Shown piece after piece: positions 24,072 to 30,787 of a DNA stretch of 43,396 nt. The stretch comes from Candidatus Enterousia avistercoris (GTDB lineage: Bacteria; Pseudomonadota; Alphaproteobacteria; Rs-D84): positions 1 through 43,396 of the forward strand of contig JADINC010000049.1 of NCBI GenBank assembly GCA_017694255.1. The letters are read 5' to 3'. Position 1 is the first letter of the stretch, and each line of letters starts with the position of its first letter. The position numbers and the translations under genes are program-made. Under the pieces are notes generated by a model that was not told where the DNA came from, searched no databases, and worked only from the letters and a program-made list of their open reading frames with translations.

Positions 24072-24410
24072 GTCATCCCGTGGCGGGGCCCGGCGTTCTC
24101 CTTGCTTGTCATCCCGCGACACAGGTGTTTTATATCGTCATCCCGGCGCAGGCCGGGATCCATTGCACCGCAGGTTTTACATCCGGTATTTGTATCTGTC
24201 ACCCCGTGGCGCGGCCACAGTGCCCGGCGTTCTCCTTACTTGTCATCCCGCGGCCCGGGCCCCGCGAAAACGTCAGTTTTCGCGGGTGGATGCAGACCGC
24301 GGGATCCAGGTGAATAGAGTCCTGTGCGTCAGCACAGACAATATTAATTTGTGTCGCTGCGCGACGGCTCTTTATGACCTGGGCCCCGGTGTCAAGCACC
24401 GGGGTGACAA
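24072..24410. repeat. Cluster of GC-rich palindromic intergenic repeats
   Basis: A non-coding, GC-rich patch in which GTCATCCCG / CGGGATCCA units recur. A block of about 50 bases occurs twice in direct orientation (about 24072-24119 and 24198-24252), sharing CCCGGCGTTCTCCTTnCTTG. A perfect 11-bp hairpin CCCGCGAAAAC/GTTTTCGCGGG lies at 24261-24286, and CCCCGGTG/CACCGGGG at about 24383-24404. The design resembles the dispersed CGGGATCC palindromes known from many alphaproteobacteria. All open frames here are artefacts of the repeats. Confidence 0.75.
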
Positions 24411-24435
24411 GGGGGACACTTTTCTTTTTTGAATA

Positions 24436-24465
24436 CAAAAAAACAGGCACCACACGATGCCCGTT
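24436..24465 (-). terminator. Intrinsic terminator of rpmG
   Basis: On the complement: stem ACGGGCA / TGCCTGT (one G-U pair) followed by seven T residues, about 25 bases after the rpmG stop. Confidence 0.7.
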
Positions 24466-24488
24466 CAAATAACAATAACGTCCTGAAA

Positions 24489-24668
24489 TTAATGAGGCAT
24501 TTTACCTTCGGTCATGACGACATGCTTGCGCAGTTTCGGATCATATTTGCGAAACTTCATTTTGCCTGCGGTATTTTCAGACTTAGTATTTTTTGTTGTC
24601 GTATAAAAATAACCAGTTTCCTTGTTTTCCAGTTTTACGACTTCTTTGCTACCTTTCTTGGATGCCAT
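24489..24668 (-). CDS. rpmG: 50S ribosomal protein L33
   Basis: A 59-residue ribosomal protein read on the complement. It begins MASKKGSKEVVKLENKETG, then FYTTTKNTKSENTAGKM, KFRKYDPKLRKHVVMTEGK and ends MPH. The pattern TGYFYTTTKN...KMKFRKYDPKLRKHV is characteristic of L33. It lacks the zinc-binding CxxC pairs, so it is the zinc-independent (C-minus) form usual in proteobacteria. An AAGGG site lies upstream, and a terminator follows. Confidence 0.95.
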   Translation of the reverse strand: MASKKGSKEVVKLENKETGYFYTTTKNTKSENTAGKMKFRKYDPKLRKHVVMTEGKMPH

Positions 24669-24760
24669 TTTAAAAACCCTTTATTATTTATTCTGCCATG
24701 AATTTTATTGTAAAAATTACTGGAAATCAAGTCTTTTTTATCATAATATAATATTCCATT

Positions 24761-24845
24761 GCGGGTATGGCGAAACTGGTAGACGCGCTGGATTTAGGTT
24801 CCAGTGGGGCAACCCATCAGAGTTCAAATCTCTGTACCCGCACCA
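24761..24845 (+). tRNA. tRNA-Leu (UAG)
   Basis: An 85-base tRNA with the CCA encoded. The acceptor stem is GCGGGTA/TACCCGC. The anticodon stem is CTGGA/TCCAG with loop TTTAGGT, so the anticodon is TAG (reads CUA/CUN Leu). It has the long class II variable arm (TGGGGCAACCCATC) and the T-loop GTTCAAATC. A TATAAT lies at 24747-24752, nine bases before the 5' end. Confidence 0.97.
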
Positions 24846-24862
24846 AAATTTTTACATATTCT

Positions 24863-24982
24863 TTAATACACGGGATAATCACGTGGAAAATCTGGATTCG
24901 GGTTGGCCAAATTTGATTTCACCCCACATGCCGCGATGGCCATTGTTGCAAACAGTAAAAAAACAAAAAATATCCGTTTCAT
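24863..24982 (-). CDS. LptM-like small lipoprotein
   Basis: A 39-residue lipoprotein read on the complement: signal MKRIFFVFLLFATMAIAAC with the lipobox IAAC (Cys 19), then GVKSNLANPNPDFPRDYPVY. The CGxKxxL...FPRxYP pattern matches the short lipoproteins called LptM/YifL (LPAM_2-type), which help LptD fold with LptE. In many proteobacteria the gene sits before lysA; here it is alone between tRNA-Leu and oleate hydratase. A near-perfect promoter ends seven bases before the ATG, so the mRNA should be leaderless. Confidence 0.78.
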   Translation of the reverse strand: MKRIFFVFLLFATMAIAACGVKSNLANPNPDFPRDYPVY

Positions 24983-24989
24983 GCCTGGT

Positions 24990-25019
24990 ATTATAGTCCC
25001 CGCGCAGGGCGGTTGTCAA
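24990..25019 (-). promoter_or_regulatory. Consensus promoter of the LptM-like gene
   Basis: On the complement: TTGACA (25019-25014), 18 bp, TATAAT (24995-24990), then seven bases to the ATG. Both hexamers are perfect. Confidence 0.8.
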
Positions 25020-25118
25020 ATATCTGTCGTAAATTATGAAATCAGTCTTGTTTATTTATGTGCTTATAACGTACTAGAATTACGATGCAGCATAAATTTA
25101 ATCAAGGGAGAGAGAATT

Positions 25119-26891
25119 ATGTATTACAGCAACGGTAATTACGAAGCGTTTGCCAACCCCATGCCACCCGCAAACGCGACAAAAAAGTCGGCATATATTG
25201 TTGGTGGCGGTCTGGCCGGGTTGGCGGCGGCCGTGTTTATGATTCGCGATGGAAAAATGCGCGGCAATAAAATCCATATATTCGAAGAGTTATCTATTGC
25301 CGGGGGCAGTATGGACGGCATAAAAAATCCCCAGCGCGGTTTTATAATTCGTGGTGGTCGCGAGATGGAGGCGCACTTTGAAACACTGTGGGACTTATTT
25401 CGGTCAATACCTTCGCTGGAAAATCCAGATATAACCGTGCTGGATGAATTTTATTGGCTGAATAAATCAGACCCCAGTTTTTCGCACTGTCGTGCAATTG
25501 AACGCCGTGGTCGCCGTATGAAAGACGACGGAAAATTAACACTGACGCCGACCGCTATTCGCGAAATGATAGATTTGGTTTTAATGCCAGAAGAAAAATT
25601 ACAAGACGTTCAAATCGACCAAGTATTTGGCGAAGAATTTTTTGAATCTAATTTCTGGCTGTATTGGGCAACAATGTTTGCATTTGAACGCTGGTCCAGT
25701 GCGATGGAAATGCGGCGGTATTTGTTGCGTTTTATCCATCATGTTGGGCGTTTGGCAGATATGTCGGCACTAAAATTCACAAAATATAACCAGTATGAAT
25801 CGTTAATAACACCACTGGTTCGCTGGCTGGAAAATAATGGGGTAAAGTTCCACTTTGACACAACAATAACAAATATTATTGTTAAATGCAGCCCAGATAA
25901 AAAGGTCGCCCAGAAAATAGAAATGGTAAAATCAGGACGCAAGAAAGAAATTAAACTGACAACCGATGATTTGGTGTTTGTAACAAATGGCTCTATAACC
26001 GAAAGTACCACATACGGCGACAACGATACCCCGGCCGACCCGCGGCATGAACTGGGCGCATCGTGGCAGTTGTGGAAAAATCTGGCGGCACAGTGCGCCG
26101 AATTTGGCCGCCCAGAAAAATTTTGTGAAAACATTCCCGATGCCAATTGGGTTATATCAGCGACAATTACATTAACTGATGATACGGTTGTGCCGTATAT
26201 TGAAAAAATCTGTAAAAAAGACCCGCACAGCGGTTCAATCGTCAGCAGTGGTCCCGTTACAATCAAAGATTCTAATTGGCTGTACGGGTTCAGTATTTCG
26301 CGCCAGCCACATTTTCGCAGTCAAAAACCAAATGAAATAGTTGTTTGGACATATGGGCTGTTGTCAAATACGTCGGGCAATTATGTGAAAAAGAAAATCA
26401 CAGAATGCACAGGTGCCGAACTGTGTGCAGAATGGCTGTACCATATCGGTGTTCCAGAATCGCAAATTGACGATATTGTACACAATCGGTCAAATACAGT
26501 CCCGTCCCACATGCCGTATATAACGACGTACTTTATGCCACGTGCATTGGGTGACAGACCACTGGTTGTGCCGCGTGGTTCGGTGAATCTGGCGTTTATT
26601 GGCAATTATGCAGAAACCGAACGTGATACGGTATTTACAACTGAATATTCTGTACGCACCGCAATGCAGGCAGTATACACACTGTTGAATATCGACCGCG
26701 GTGTACCCGAAGTCTTTGATTCTTGCTTTGACATACGTATGTTATTGCAAAGTATATATTACCTGAACGACGGGAAAAAGTTGCGTGATATTGACGTTCC
26801 ATGGGTTATGAAATTATTGGAACACCAGGGCATGAAACACGTCCGTGGAACATACCTGGAACAGTTATTGCATGATGCGAAATTGATATAA
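25119..26891 (+). CDS. ohyA: Oleate hydratase
   Basis: A 590-residue FAD enzyme of the oleate hydratase (myosin-cross-reactive antigen) family, which adds water to the cis-9 double bond of oleic acid to give 10-hydroxystearate. The FAD-binding fold is at residues about 26-48 (AYIVGGGLAGLAAAVF). The family's GGSMDG and RGGREMEAHFETLWDLF segments with the catalytic Glu follow. The C-terminal part has PSHMPYITTYFMPR and GNYAETERDTVFT. Length matches the family (560-590). In gut bacteria the enzyme detoxifies host unsaturated fatty acids. The ATG at 25119 follows AAGGGAGAGAG. It is a single-gene unit closed by a terminator. Confidence 0.93.
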   Translation: MYYSNGNYEAFANPMPPANATKKSAYIVGGGLAGLAAAVFMIRDGKMRGNKIHIFEELSIAGGSMDGIKNPQRGFIIRGGREMEAHFETLWDLFRSIPSLENPDITVLDEFYWLNKSDPSFSHCRAIERRGRRMKDDGKLTLTPTAIREMIDLVLMPEEKLQDVQIDQVFGEEFFESNFWLYWATMFAFERWSSAMEMRRYLLRFIHHVGRLADMSALKFTKYNQYESLITPLVRWLENNGVKFHFDTTITNIIVKCSPDKKVAQKIEMVKSGRKKEIKLTTDDLVFVTNGSITESTTYGDNDTPADPRHELGASWQLWKNLAAQCAEFGRPEKFCENIPDANWVISATITLTDDTVVPYIEKICKKDPHSGSIVSSGPVTIKDSNWLYGFSISRQPHFRSQKPNEIVVWTYGLLSNTSGNYVKKKITECTGAELCAEWLYHIGVPESQIDDIVHNRSNTVPSHMPYITTYFMPRALGDRPLVVPRGSVNLAFIGNYAETERDTVFTTEYSVRTAMQAVYTLLNIDRGVPEVFDSCFDIRMLLQSIYYLNDGKKLRDIDVPWVMKLLEHQGMKHVRGTYLEQLLHDAKLI

Positions 26892-26893
26892 AG

Positions 26894-26922
26894 AAACCGC
26901 CCAAACGGGCGGTAAATTTTTA
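26894..26922. terminator. Bidirectional intrinsic terminator after oleate hydratase
   Basis: ACCGCCC / GGGCGGT stem with loop AAAC followed by a T-rich tract. Confidence 0.75.
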
Positions 26923-27150
26923 TTTTTGACGCATTATACGTCCAAATTCTTCGGGGGACATATGGGCGACAGATGCGATTTTTGATAAAGTATTGCCAGA
27001 TGGCCAGTGTGGCTTTCCATACTTTGATATACGTTTGCTTTTGTTAAACGCGGTTGGATCCATTCCGCATCGTTTGGCCAGTCCTGAACAACTCAGCCCC
27101 ATTTTTGCGGCGATTTTATCGACCGCATCCCATATACCAGTGTGTGTCAT
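26920..27150 (-). CDS. Orphan XRE-type HTH regulator 1
   Basis: A 76-residue protein with a single helix-turn-helix. AAKMGLSCSGLAKRCGMDPT covers helices 2-3 (recognition helix around DPTAFNKSKR), followed by HWPSGNTLSKIASVAHMSPE. This is the N-terminal domain of phage-type (C2/S24-like) repressors without the peptidase half. A close paralog is encoded at 40526-40771; both share GLSCSGLAK/GMSCSGLAK and FNKSKR. AGAGAGAAATC is the ribosome site. It may autoregulate or control the accessory genes that follow at 27.3-29.5 kb. Confidence 0.8.
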   Translation of the reverse strand: MTHTGIWDAVDKIAAKMGLSCSGLAKRCGMDPTAFNKSKRISKYGKPHWPSGNTLSKIASVAHMSPEEFGRIMRQK

Positions 27151-27339
27151 GATTTCTCTCTTTGGTTAAAATCCAGATTGATTTCTAGATATAAGTGAAT
27201 AATATCCCAAAATCTTATTTTTGTACAGGGGTAAAGATTCCTAATATTTCCACATGCTATTTAATGGACCACGTTGTTGTTTTTAACCAATTGGGCTGTA
27301 ATTAAATTTTTTCAATCGTGATTGATACATATTGTACAG

Positions 27340-27657
27340 TTACAAAATATATCGCCATGCATCTTCGGCATTCATATGCGTCAATATGATTGCTTGCCAG
27401 TCATCTGTATAGTGATTATTCAAATCAGGAATTTCGACATAGTTTCCGCGTTTGAAATTAACGGGGATTATCTTTGACTTGTTTATATCGATGTTTTTGT
27501 CGCGTTCCCATTTGCCTTCATTCAGCACCCTTTTTGCTGCATACTCTGTTCCAAAGTGCGTAAGAGGAAAGAAATAATCAAAATCATAATAAGTTCCATG
27601 GAATGCGGTTATCACATTTCCATTGTTATCTGTTAAAAGTTGTGTTCCTTGTGTCAT
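27340..27657 (-). CDS. Small ADP-ribosyltransferase-like protein
   Basis: A 105-residue protein. The N-terminal ITAFHGTYYDFDYFFPLTHF followed by GTEYAAKRVLNEG resembles the first core strands of polyvalent-protein-type ADP-ribosyltransferases (FHGT...F..F....G....A..). VNFKRGNYVEIPD and DDWQAIILTHM fit later strands. I do not see a clear catalytic Glu in the standard place, so activity is unproven and the match is to a fold pattern only. The ATG at 27657 lies six bases after a TATAAT (27669-27664 on the complement), and no ribosome site is present, so it may be leaderless; the -35 is weak. It sits between an orphan regulator and a J-domain protein in an accessory-looking patch. Confidence 0.55.
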   Translation of the reverse strand: MTQGTQLLTDNNGNVITAFHGTYYDFDYFFPLTHFGTEYAAKRVLNEGKWERDKNIDINKSKIIPVNFKRGNYVEIPDLNNHYTDDWQAIILTHMNAEDAWRYIL

Positions 27658-27877
27658 GCGCAAATTATATAACGATTTTCACATTTTTTTACGCAAAATC
27701 ATGAACGTATTAAAAAACGACAAAAAACACCGCCCAAACGGACGGTTAATCAGATTTGGCAGGGCCATTTGTGCAATTTGCGAACTAATGAGATGCGTGA
27801 TTTATTGTGGTTCGGGAGAGATGTTAAGGCGTTTTTGAAGTCTTTATAAAAAACGTATAAATTTATTATAATGCAAC
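27658..27877. other. Spacer with an orphan minus-strand terminator
   Basis: There is no supported gene here. Around 27722-27750 the complement forms CCGTCC / GGGCGG with loop GTTT and a T-run, a terminator-like hairpin that follows no identified minus-strand gene. It may be left over from a lost gene. Confidence 0.35.
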
Positions 27878-27933
27878 TTGACAAATACGATTGTTGTGCT
27901 ATATATCCGTGATACGGAGAGTAAGCCGTATCA
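27878..27933 (+). promoter_or_regulatory. Promoter and start-site dyad of the J-domain gene
   Basis: TTGACA at 27878-27883, 16 bp, TATATA at 27900-27905. Right at the predicted transcription start is a perfect 8-bp inverted repeat TGATACGG (27910-27917) / CCGTATCA (27926-27933), which could be an operator or a 5'-end stem-loop. Confidence 0.62.
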
Positions 27934-27960
27934 TGAGCAGCATAACCAAGAGGTGCTATC

Positions 27961-29505
27961 ATGACAAACGTAAAAACAAATCTTCCTGAAACATCATCAA
28001 TCAATAAAGCAGCAAACATCATTTCTGAAACACGCCGTCCAGACGGTTCTTTGGCCACGCAGATATTAAAAATCGGATTCGATAAATATTTAATTCAATA
28101 CGATTCCCAGGGTCAGGCTGTGTTCAAAGAAAAATTTGACGCATTGTACTTTAATGAAAAAGACATAACATATCATAATGGGTGCGTTGCATCAATTACA
28201 CGTCGTGATTTTAGGGGTAACAGGGCCATTTCTCAATACGATGAAAACGGCCACATTGTTGCGACTATAAATGCTAACAAAAACGATATTGTGAACTTTG
28301 CACCATCGGGACATGTTAGGTCGGTTATCAAACATTTGTCGGAATACAATGATTTTGGCAAAACAAATGAAATTGAAGAAATCACATTTAATGATGCAGG
28401 ACGCATAGTGTCTTCTGCACATAAGGTGAAAATGACGGACTGGTTTGGTCCAGGACGTGAAAAATGGCTGACAACAGACACCAAACAATACTATCCTAAT
28501 GGACAAATGGCCAGTCATATAACGTATAAGCAAAAGACAAAACGCACAGGCCAGTGGCATTCCGAAAACCAAGAAGACGAAGCGGCCTCATACATTGCTT
28601 CTATAACGCAATACAGCGAAAATGGCAAAATGCAAGTATCGGCCCAATTAGGTGAATATGACGAGATAAGTTTTAATGGCGATAAAGTTGCCTGTATCAC
28701 CAGACGTGTTAAGAAAGGCGATAGTCTGGAAACCATGTCTCAGACAACATATTATCCATCTGGAAATTTGTGCACAATAACAAATTACCAAGACGGCAAG
28801 GTTGTGTCTTCTGTAACCTATGATGAGCAGGGTAAACCACAAAGCAGTACCCAGCAAGGAACAGAAAATTATCAGGATATATATAAAGCCGCCCAGAAAA
28901 CGAAACAAAATACCCAGAATATAAAATCGTTTGCCAAGGCTATTATGACACCGCAACAGGCAGCAAGCATTTTAGGTGTGTCCTTGAACGCAACCGAGCA
29001 AGATGTAAAAGCGGCGTATCGTAAACTGTGCAAAATTTGGCACCCAGACAGAAACCAGGGTAATGAAGAAGCAGCAAAACGCAAGATGCAACAAATAAAC
29101 GAGGCGTACAGTGTTATGTCGCGATACATCAGGACCCGCGGTCAGCGTCCGGAACAGCCACAACAACCGCGCCCAGACCATGTCAATGATTTACAACGCG
29201 CATGGAATAAACTGCAACAGGCTATTCGTGATTTTGAATATGCTGTGGACAGATTAAAAGCCGCCACAGCAGAAAAAGAAAAAATCAAAAATGAATACGC
29301 CAGAACACCGGCAAATGATCCAAAGAAAAGAAAGTTGGAACAGCAATTAAGCAAAGCGCAAATGACTTGGTCAGCATGTGTTAATAACAAAATCCGGGCG
29401 CAGGCATATAAAGAAAAATGCGAACGTGAATACAACTTGTTACGTATGCAAAAATATACAAAAATGTACCAACAGAAATGTTGTGAATATCAGCGCGCTG
29501 CATAG
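27961..29505 (+). CDS. MORN-like repeat protein with a J domain
   Basis: A 514-residue protein. Residues about 40-310 carry repeated short units of the form Y-x-x-x-G (YDENGHIV, YYPNGQMA, YSENGKMQ, YYPSGNLC, YDEQGKPQ), like MORN_2/YwqK-type antitoxin or surface repeats. A J domain follows at residues 329-385 with HPD at 361-363 (KLCKIWHPDRNQGNEE), which should stimulate an Hsp70 (DnaK) ATPase. The C-terminus (410-505) is a basic coiled coil. No signal peptide or membrane segment is present. The combination is unusual; possible roles are a co-chaperone for a specific client or a secreted effector that uses host Hsp70. AGAGGTG is the ribosome site. The start-site dyad suggests regulation. Confidence 0.78.
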   Translation: MTNVKTNLPETSSINKAANIISETRRPDGSLATQILKIGFDKYLIQYDSQGQAVFKEKFDALYFNEKDITYHNGCVASITRRDFRGNRAISQYDENGHIVATINANKNDIVNFAPSGHVRSVIKHLSEYNDFGKTNEIEEITFNDAGRIVSSAHKVKMTDWFGPGREKWLTTDTKQYYPNGQMASHITYKQKTKRTGQWHSENQEDEAASYIASITQYSENGKMQVSAQLGEYDEISFNGDKVACITRRVKKGDSLETMSQTTYYPSGNLCTITNYQDGKVVSSVTYDEQGKPQSSTQQGTENYQDIYKAAQKTKQNTQNIKSFAKAIMTPQQAASILGVSLNATEQDVKAAYRKLCKIWHPDRNQGNEEAAKRKMQQINEAYSVMSRYIRTRGQRPEQPQQPRPDHVNDLQRAWNKLQQAIRDFEYAVDRLKAATAEKEKIKNEYARTPANDPKKRKLEQQLSKAQMTWSACVNNKIRAQAYKEKCEREYNLLRMQKYTKMYQQKCCEYQRAA

Positions 29506-29599
29506 TCTAGTGCGGTATAAAAAGTTCGTAAATGTGTAAAACGGTACCTGTTTTTGATACCTAACTTGCGAACTCGTCAAAACATTGGAAATCCAATCA

Positions 29600-29625
29600 A
29601 AAAAACACCCAAACGGGTGTTTTTG
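29600..29625. terminator. Bidirectional intrinsic terminator
   Basis: AAAAACACCC / GGGTGTTTTT stem with loop AAAC. It serves the J-domain gene and, on the other strand, tRNA-Glu. Confidence 0.88.
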
Positions 29626-29630
29626 AATTT

Positions 29631-29706
29631 TGGCAGCCCCAACCAGATTCGAACTGGTGTTCTCGCCTTGAAAGGGCGGTGTCCTGGGCCTCTAGACGAT
29701 GGGGCC
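29631..29706 (-). tRNA. tRNA-Glu (UUC)
   Basis: A 76-base tRNA on the complement with the CCA encoded. The acceptor is GGCCCCA/TGGGGCT (with one G-U pair), the D-arm CGTCTAGAGGCCCAGGACA, the anticodon loop CCTTTCAAG gives TTC, and the T-arm is CCAGTTCGAATCTGG. These are the identity features of glutamate tRNA. Confidence 0.97.
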
Positions 29707-29750
29707 AAAACTGCCATTCAAATGATTTTATTCAAATCAAACGCTGGCAA

Positions 29751-29779
29751 ATTATAACTGGCGCGGCGGCCTTTGTCAA
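29751..29779 (-). promoter_or_regulatory. Perfect consensus promoter of tRNA-Glu
   Basis: On the complement: TTGACA (29779-29774), 17 bp, TATAAT (29756-29751). The tRNA begins about 38 bases after the expected start. Confidence 0.85.
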
Positions 29780-29807
29780 GGCAAAATACCACCGTGCCAT
29801 ATTTTTG

Positions 29808-30296
29808 TTATTCTGCCGTTTTTGTTTCTGGTTCGGCGGCAACCGGAACTGCGACTGCATCGGCTGGCACTTCTTCGACAACAGCGGCTTCTTCAACAAC
29901 TTCTGCGGTCGGTTCGACCTGTTGGAAAACGATTTCTTTGCCGTCGGCATTTTTCAGCGTCAAACGACCATCTGTTAAATCATATGTTTCAACCGTTGTC
30001 ATGAACTGGAAATAGTCCTGTTCTGTCTGCATTGCATCCATTGGCCCCATCATCATTGTTGATGCGAATGGGCTGAATTTAATCTGGTTACCTTCGGCCG
30101 TATATGTTCCGTTATACAGGTTTACAACCTGGCCATTGACGCGCATTTCATTTGCGTCAAACGACAGTGTGATATCCGTGCCGTTACCCGTGGCGACAAA
30201 GTTTGCGCCCTTTAACATTTCTGGATTTGGTGTGTTATCACCACATGCGGCCAGCGCCAAAACACCCGCCAATACTGCAAAAGATTTGATGTTCAT
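29808..30296 (-). CDS. META-domain-like lipoprotein
   Basis: A 162-residue lipoprotein. The lipobox is ALAAC (Cys near residue 18). Residues about 35-125 follow the META/HslJ pattern: DITLSFDANEMRVNGQVVNL, YNGTYTAEGNQIKFSPFAST, MMMGPMDAMQTEQDYFQF and YDLTDGRLTLKNADGKEIVF. The tail (about 128-162) is rich in Val, Glu, Ala and Pro and looks unstructured, perhaps reaching through the periplasm. HslJ-type proteins are linked to envelope stress and novobiocin tolerance, with unclear mechanism. AAGGGGAAAAC precedes the ATG. Confidence 0.75.
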   Translation of the reverse strand: MNIKSFAVLAGVLALAACGDNTPNPEMLKGANFVATGNGTDITLSFDANEMRVNGQVVNLYNGTYTAEGNQIKFSPFASTMMMGPMDAMQTEQDYFQFMTTVETYDLTDGRLTLKNADGKEIVFQQVEPTAEVVEEAAVVEEVPADAVAVPVAAEPETKTAE

Positions 30297-30584
30297 GTTT
30301 TCCCCTTTTGTTTTGTTCAGGCATAATTATATCAATTGAAAAATATATATCAATACGATTATTTTAATATTTGATACAAAATAAAAAACGCACCATGTGG
30401 TGCGAAATTGCTGGCGGGATTGACGGGGTTGTAAATTCCCACCATGCCTTGGTGGCATGGCGGGCCCCTTTCGGCTCGGTAAGGCTTAACCGCGCCGGGG
30501 CGCGCTTTCGCCAACTCCGCACACGAACCCGCACGGGTTCTTCGCCCCGTCAATAAAAAAACGCACCATGCGGTGCGAAATTGC
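30297..30584. other. Spacer holding a duplicated tRNA-Asp tail
   Basis: There is no gene here. The spacer contains a second copy of the tRNA-Asp 3' end plus terminator (30381-30428) and a 136-base GC-rich segment (30419-30554) bounded by the 10-bp inverted repeats ATTGACGGGG and CCCCGTCAAT. Several internal hairpins, for example AACCCG/CGGGTT, are visible. Confidence 0.6.
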
Positions 30585-30601
30585 TGGCGGGATTGACGGG
30601 G
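30381..30601. repeat. Direct repeat of the tRNA-Asp 3' end around a small inverted-repeat element
   Basis: The 48-49-base unit at 30381-30428 recurs at 30553-30601 with one substitution and one length change. Each copy contains a terminator hairpin (CGCACC/GGTGCG) and the last 20 or so bases of tRNA-Asp. The second copy belongs to the intact tRNA gene. The segment between them starts and ends with a 10-bp inverted repeat, like a small mobile element or an attachment-site remnant. Confidence 0.65.
30555..30577 (-). terminator. Terminator of tRNA-Asp
   Basis: On the complement: CGCACC / GGTGCG stem with a 4-base loop, then seven T residues, eight bases after the tRNA. Confidence 0.75.
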
Positions 30602-30662
30602 CTCGAACCCGCGACCTTCTGCGTGACAGGCAGACGCTCTAAACCAGCTGAGCTACAACCCC
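30585..30662 (-). tRNA. tRNA-Asp (GUC)
   Basis: A 78-base tRNA on the complement with the CCA encoded. The acceptor is GGGGTTG/CAATCCC (one G-U), the D-arm AGCTCAGCTGGTTTAGAGC, the anticodon loop CTGTCAC gives GTC, and the T-arm is GCGGGTTCGAGCCCCGT. TTGCAT-N17-TAATAT (30706-30678) lies upstream. Confidence 0.97.
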
Positions 30663-30677
30663 TGTAAAGCACAGCAT

Positions 30678-30706
30678 ATATTATATTGTTGTTTGATAAA
30701 ATGCAA
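30678..30706 (-). promoter_or_regulatory. Promoter of tRNA-Asp
   Basis: On the complement: TTGCAT (30706-30701), 17 bp, TAATAT (30683-30678). Confidence 0.5.
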
Positions 30707-30757
30707 GAAGTTTTTTATGAAATTATGCAAAAAATTATACACGGTCGATAAAGAATA

Positions 30758-30787
30758 AAAAAAACGGGGCGTTTGCCCCGTCTTTTT
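30758..30787 (-). terminator. Terminator of gapA
   Basis: On the complement: CGGGGC / GCCCCG stem with loop AAAC and eight T residues, immediately after the gapA stop. Confidence 0.85.

Noticed and set aside
24070..24432. Several overlapping open frames in the repeat cluster
   Set aside because: They follow the palindromic repeats, lack ribosome sites and have low-complexity products.
27750..28058. A minus-strand gene ending just before the hairpin at 27722-27750
   Set aside because: It lies mainly antisense to the J-domain gene, has no start signal and no domain. The hairpin is kept as an orphan terminator.
30409..30430. A second tRNA-Asp gene
   Set aside because: Only the 3' acceptor part is present, with no anticodon arm; it is a duplicated tail.
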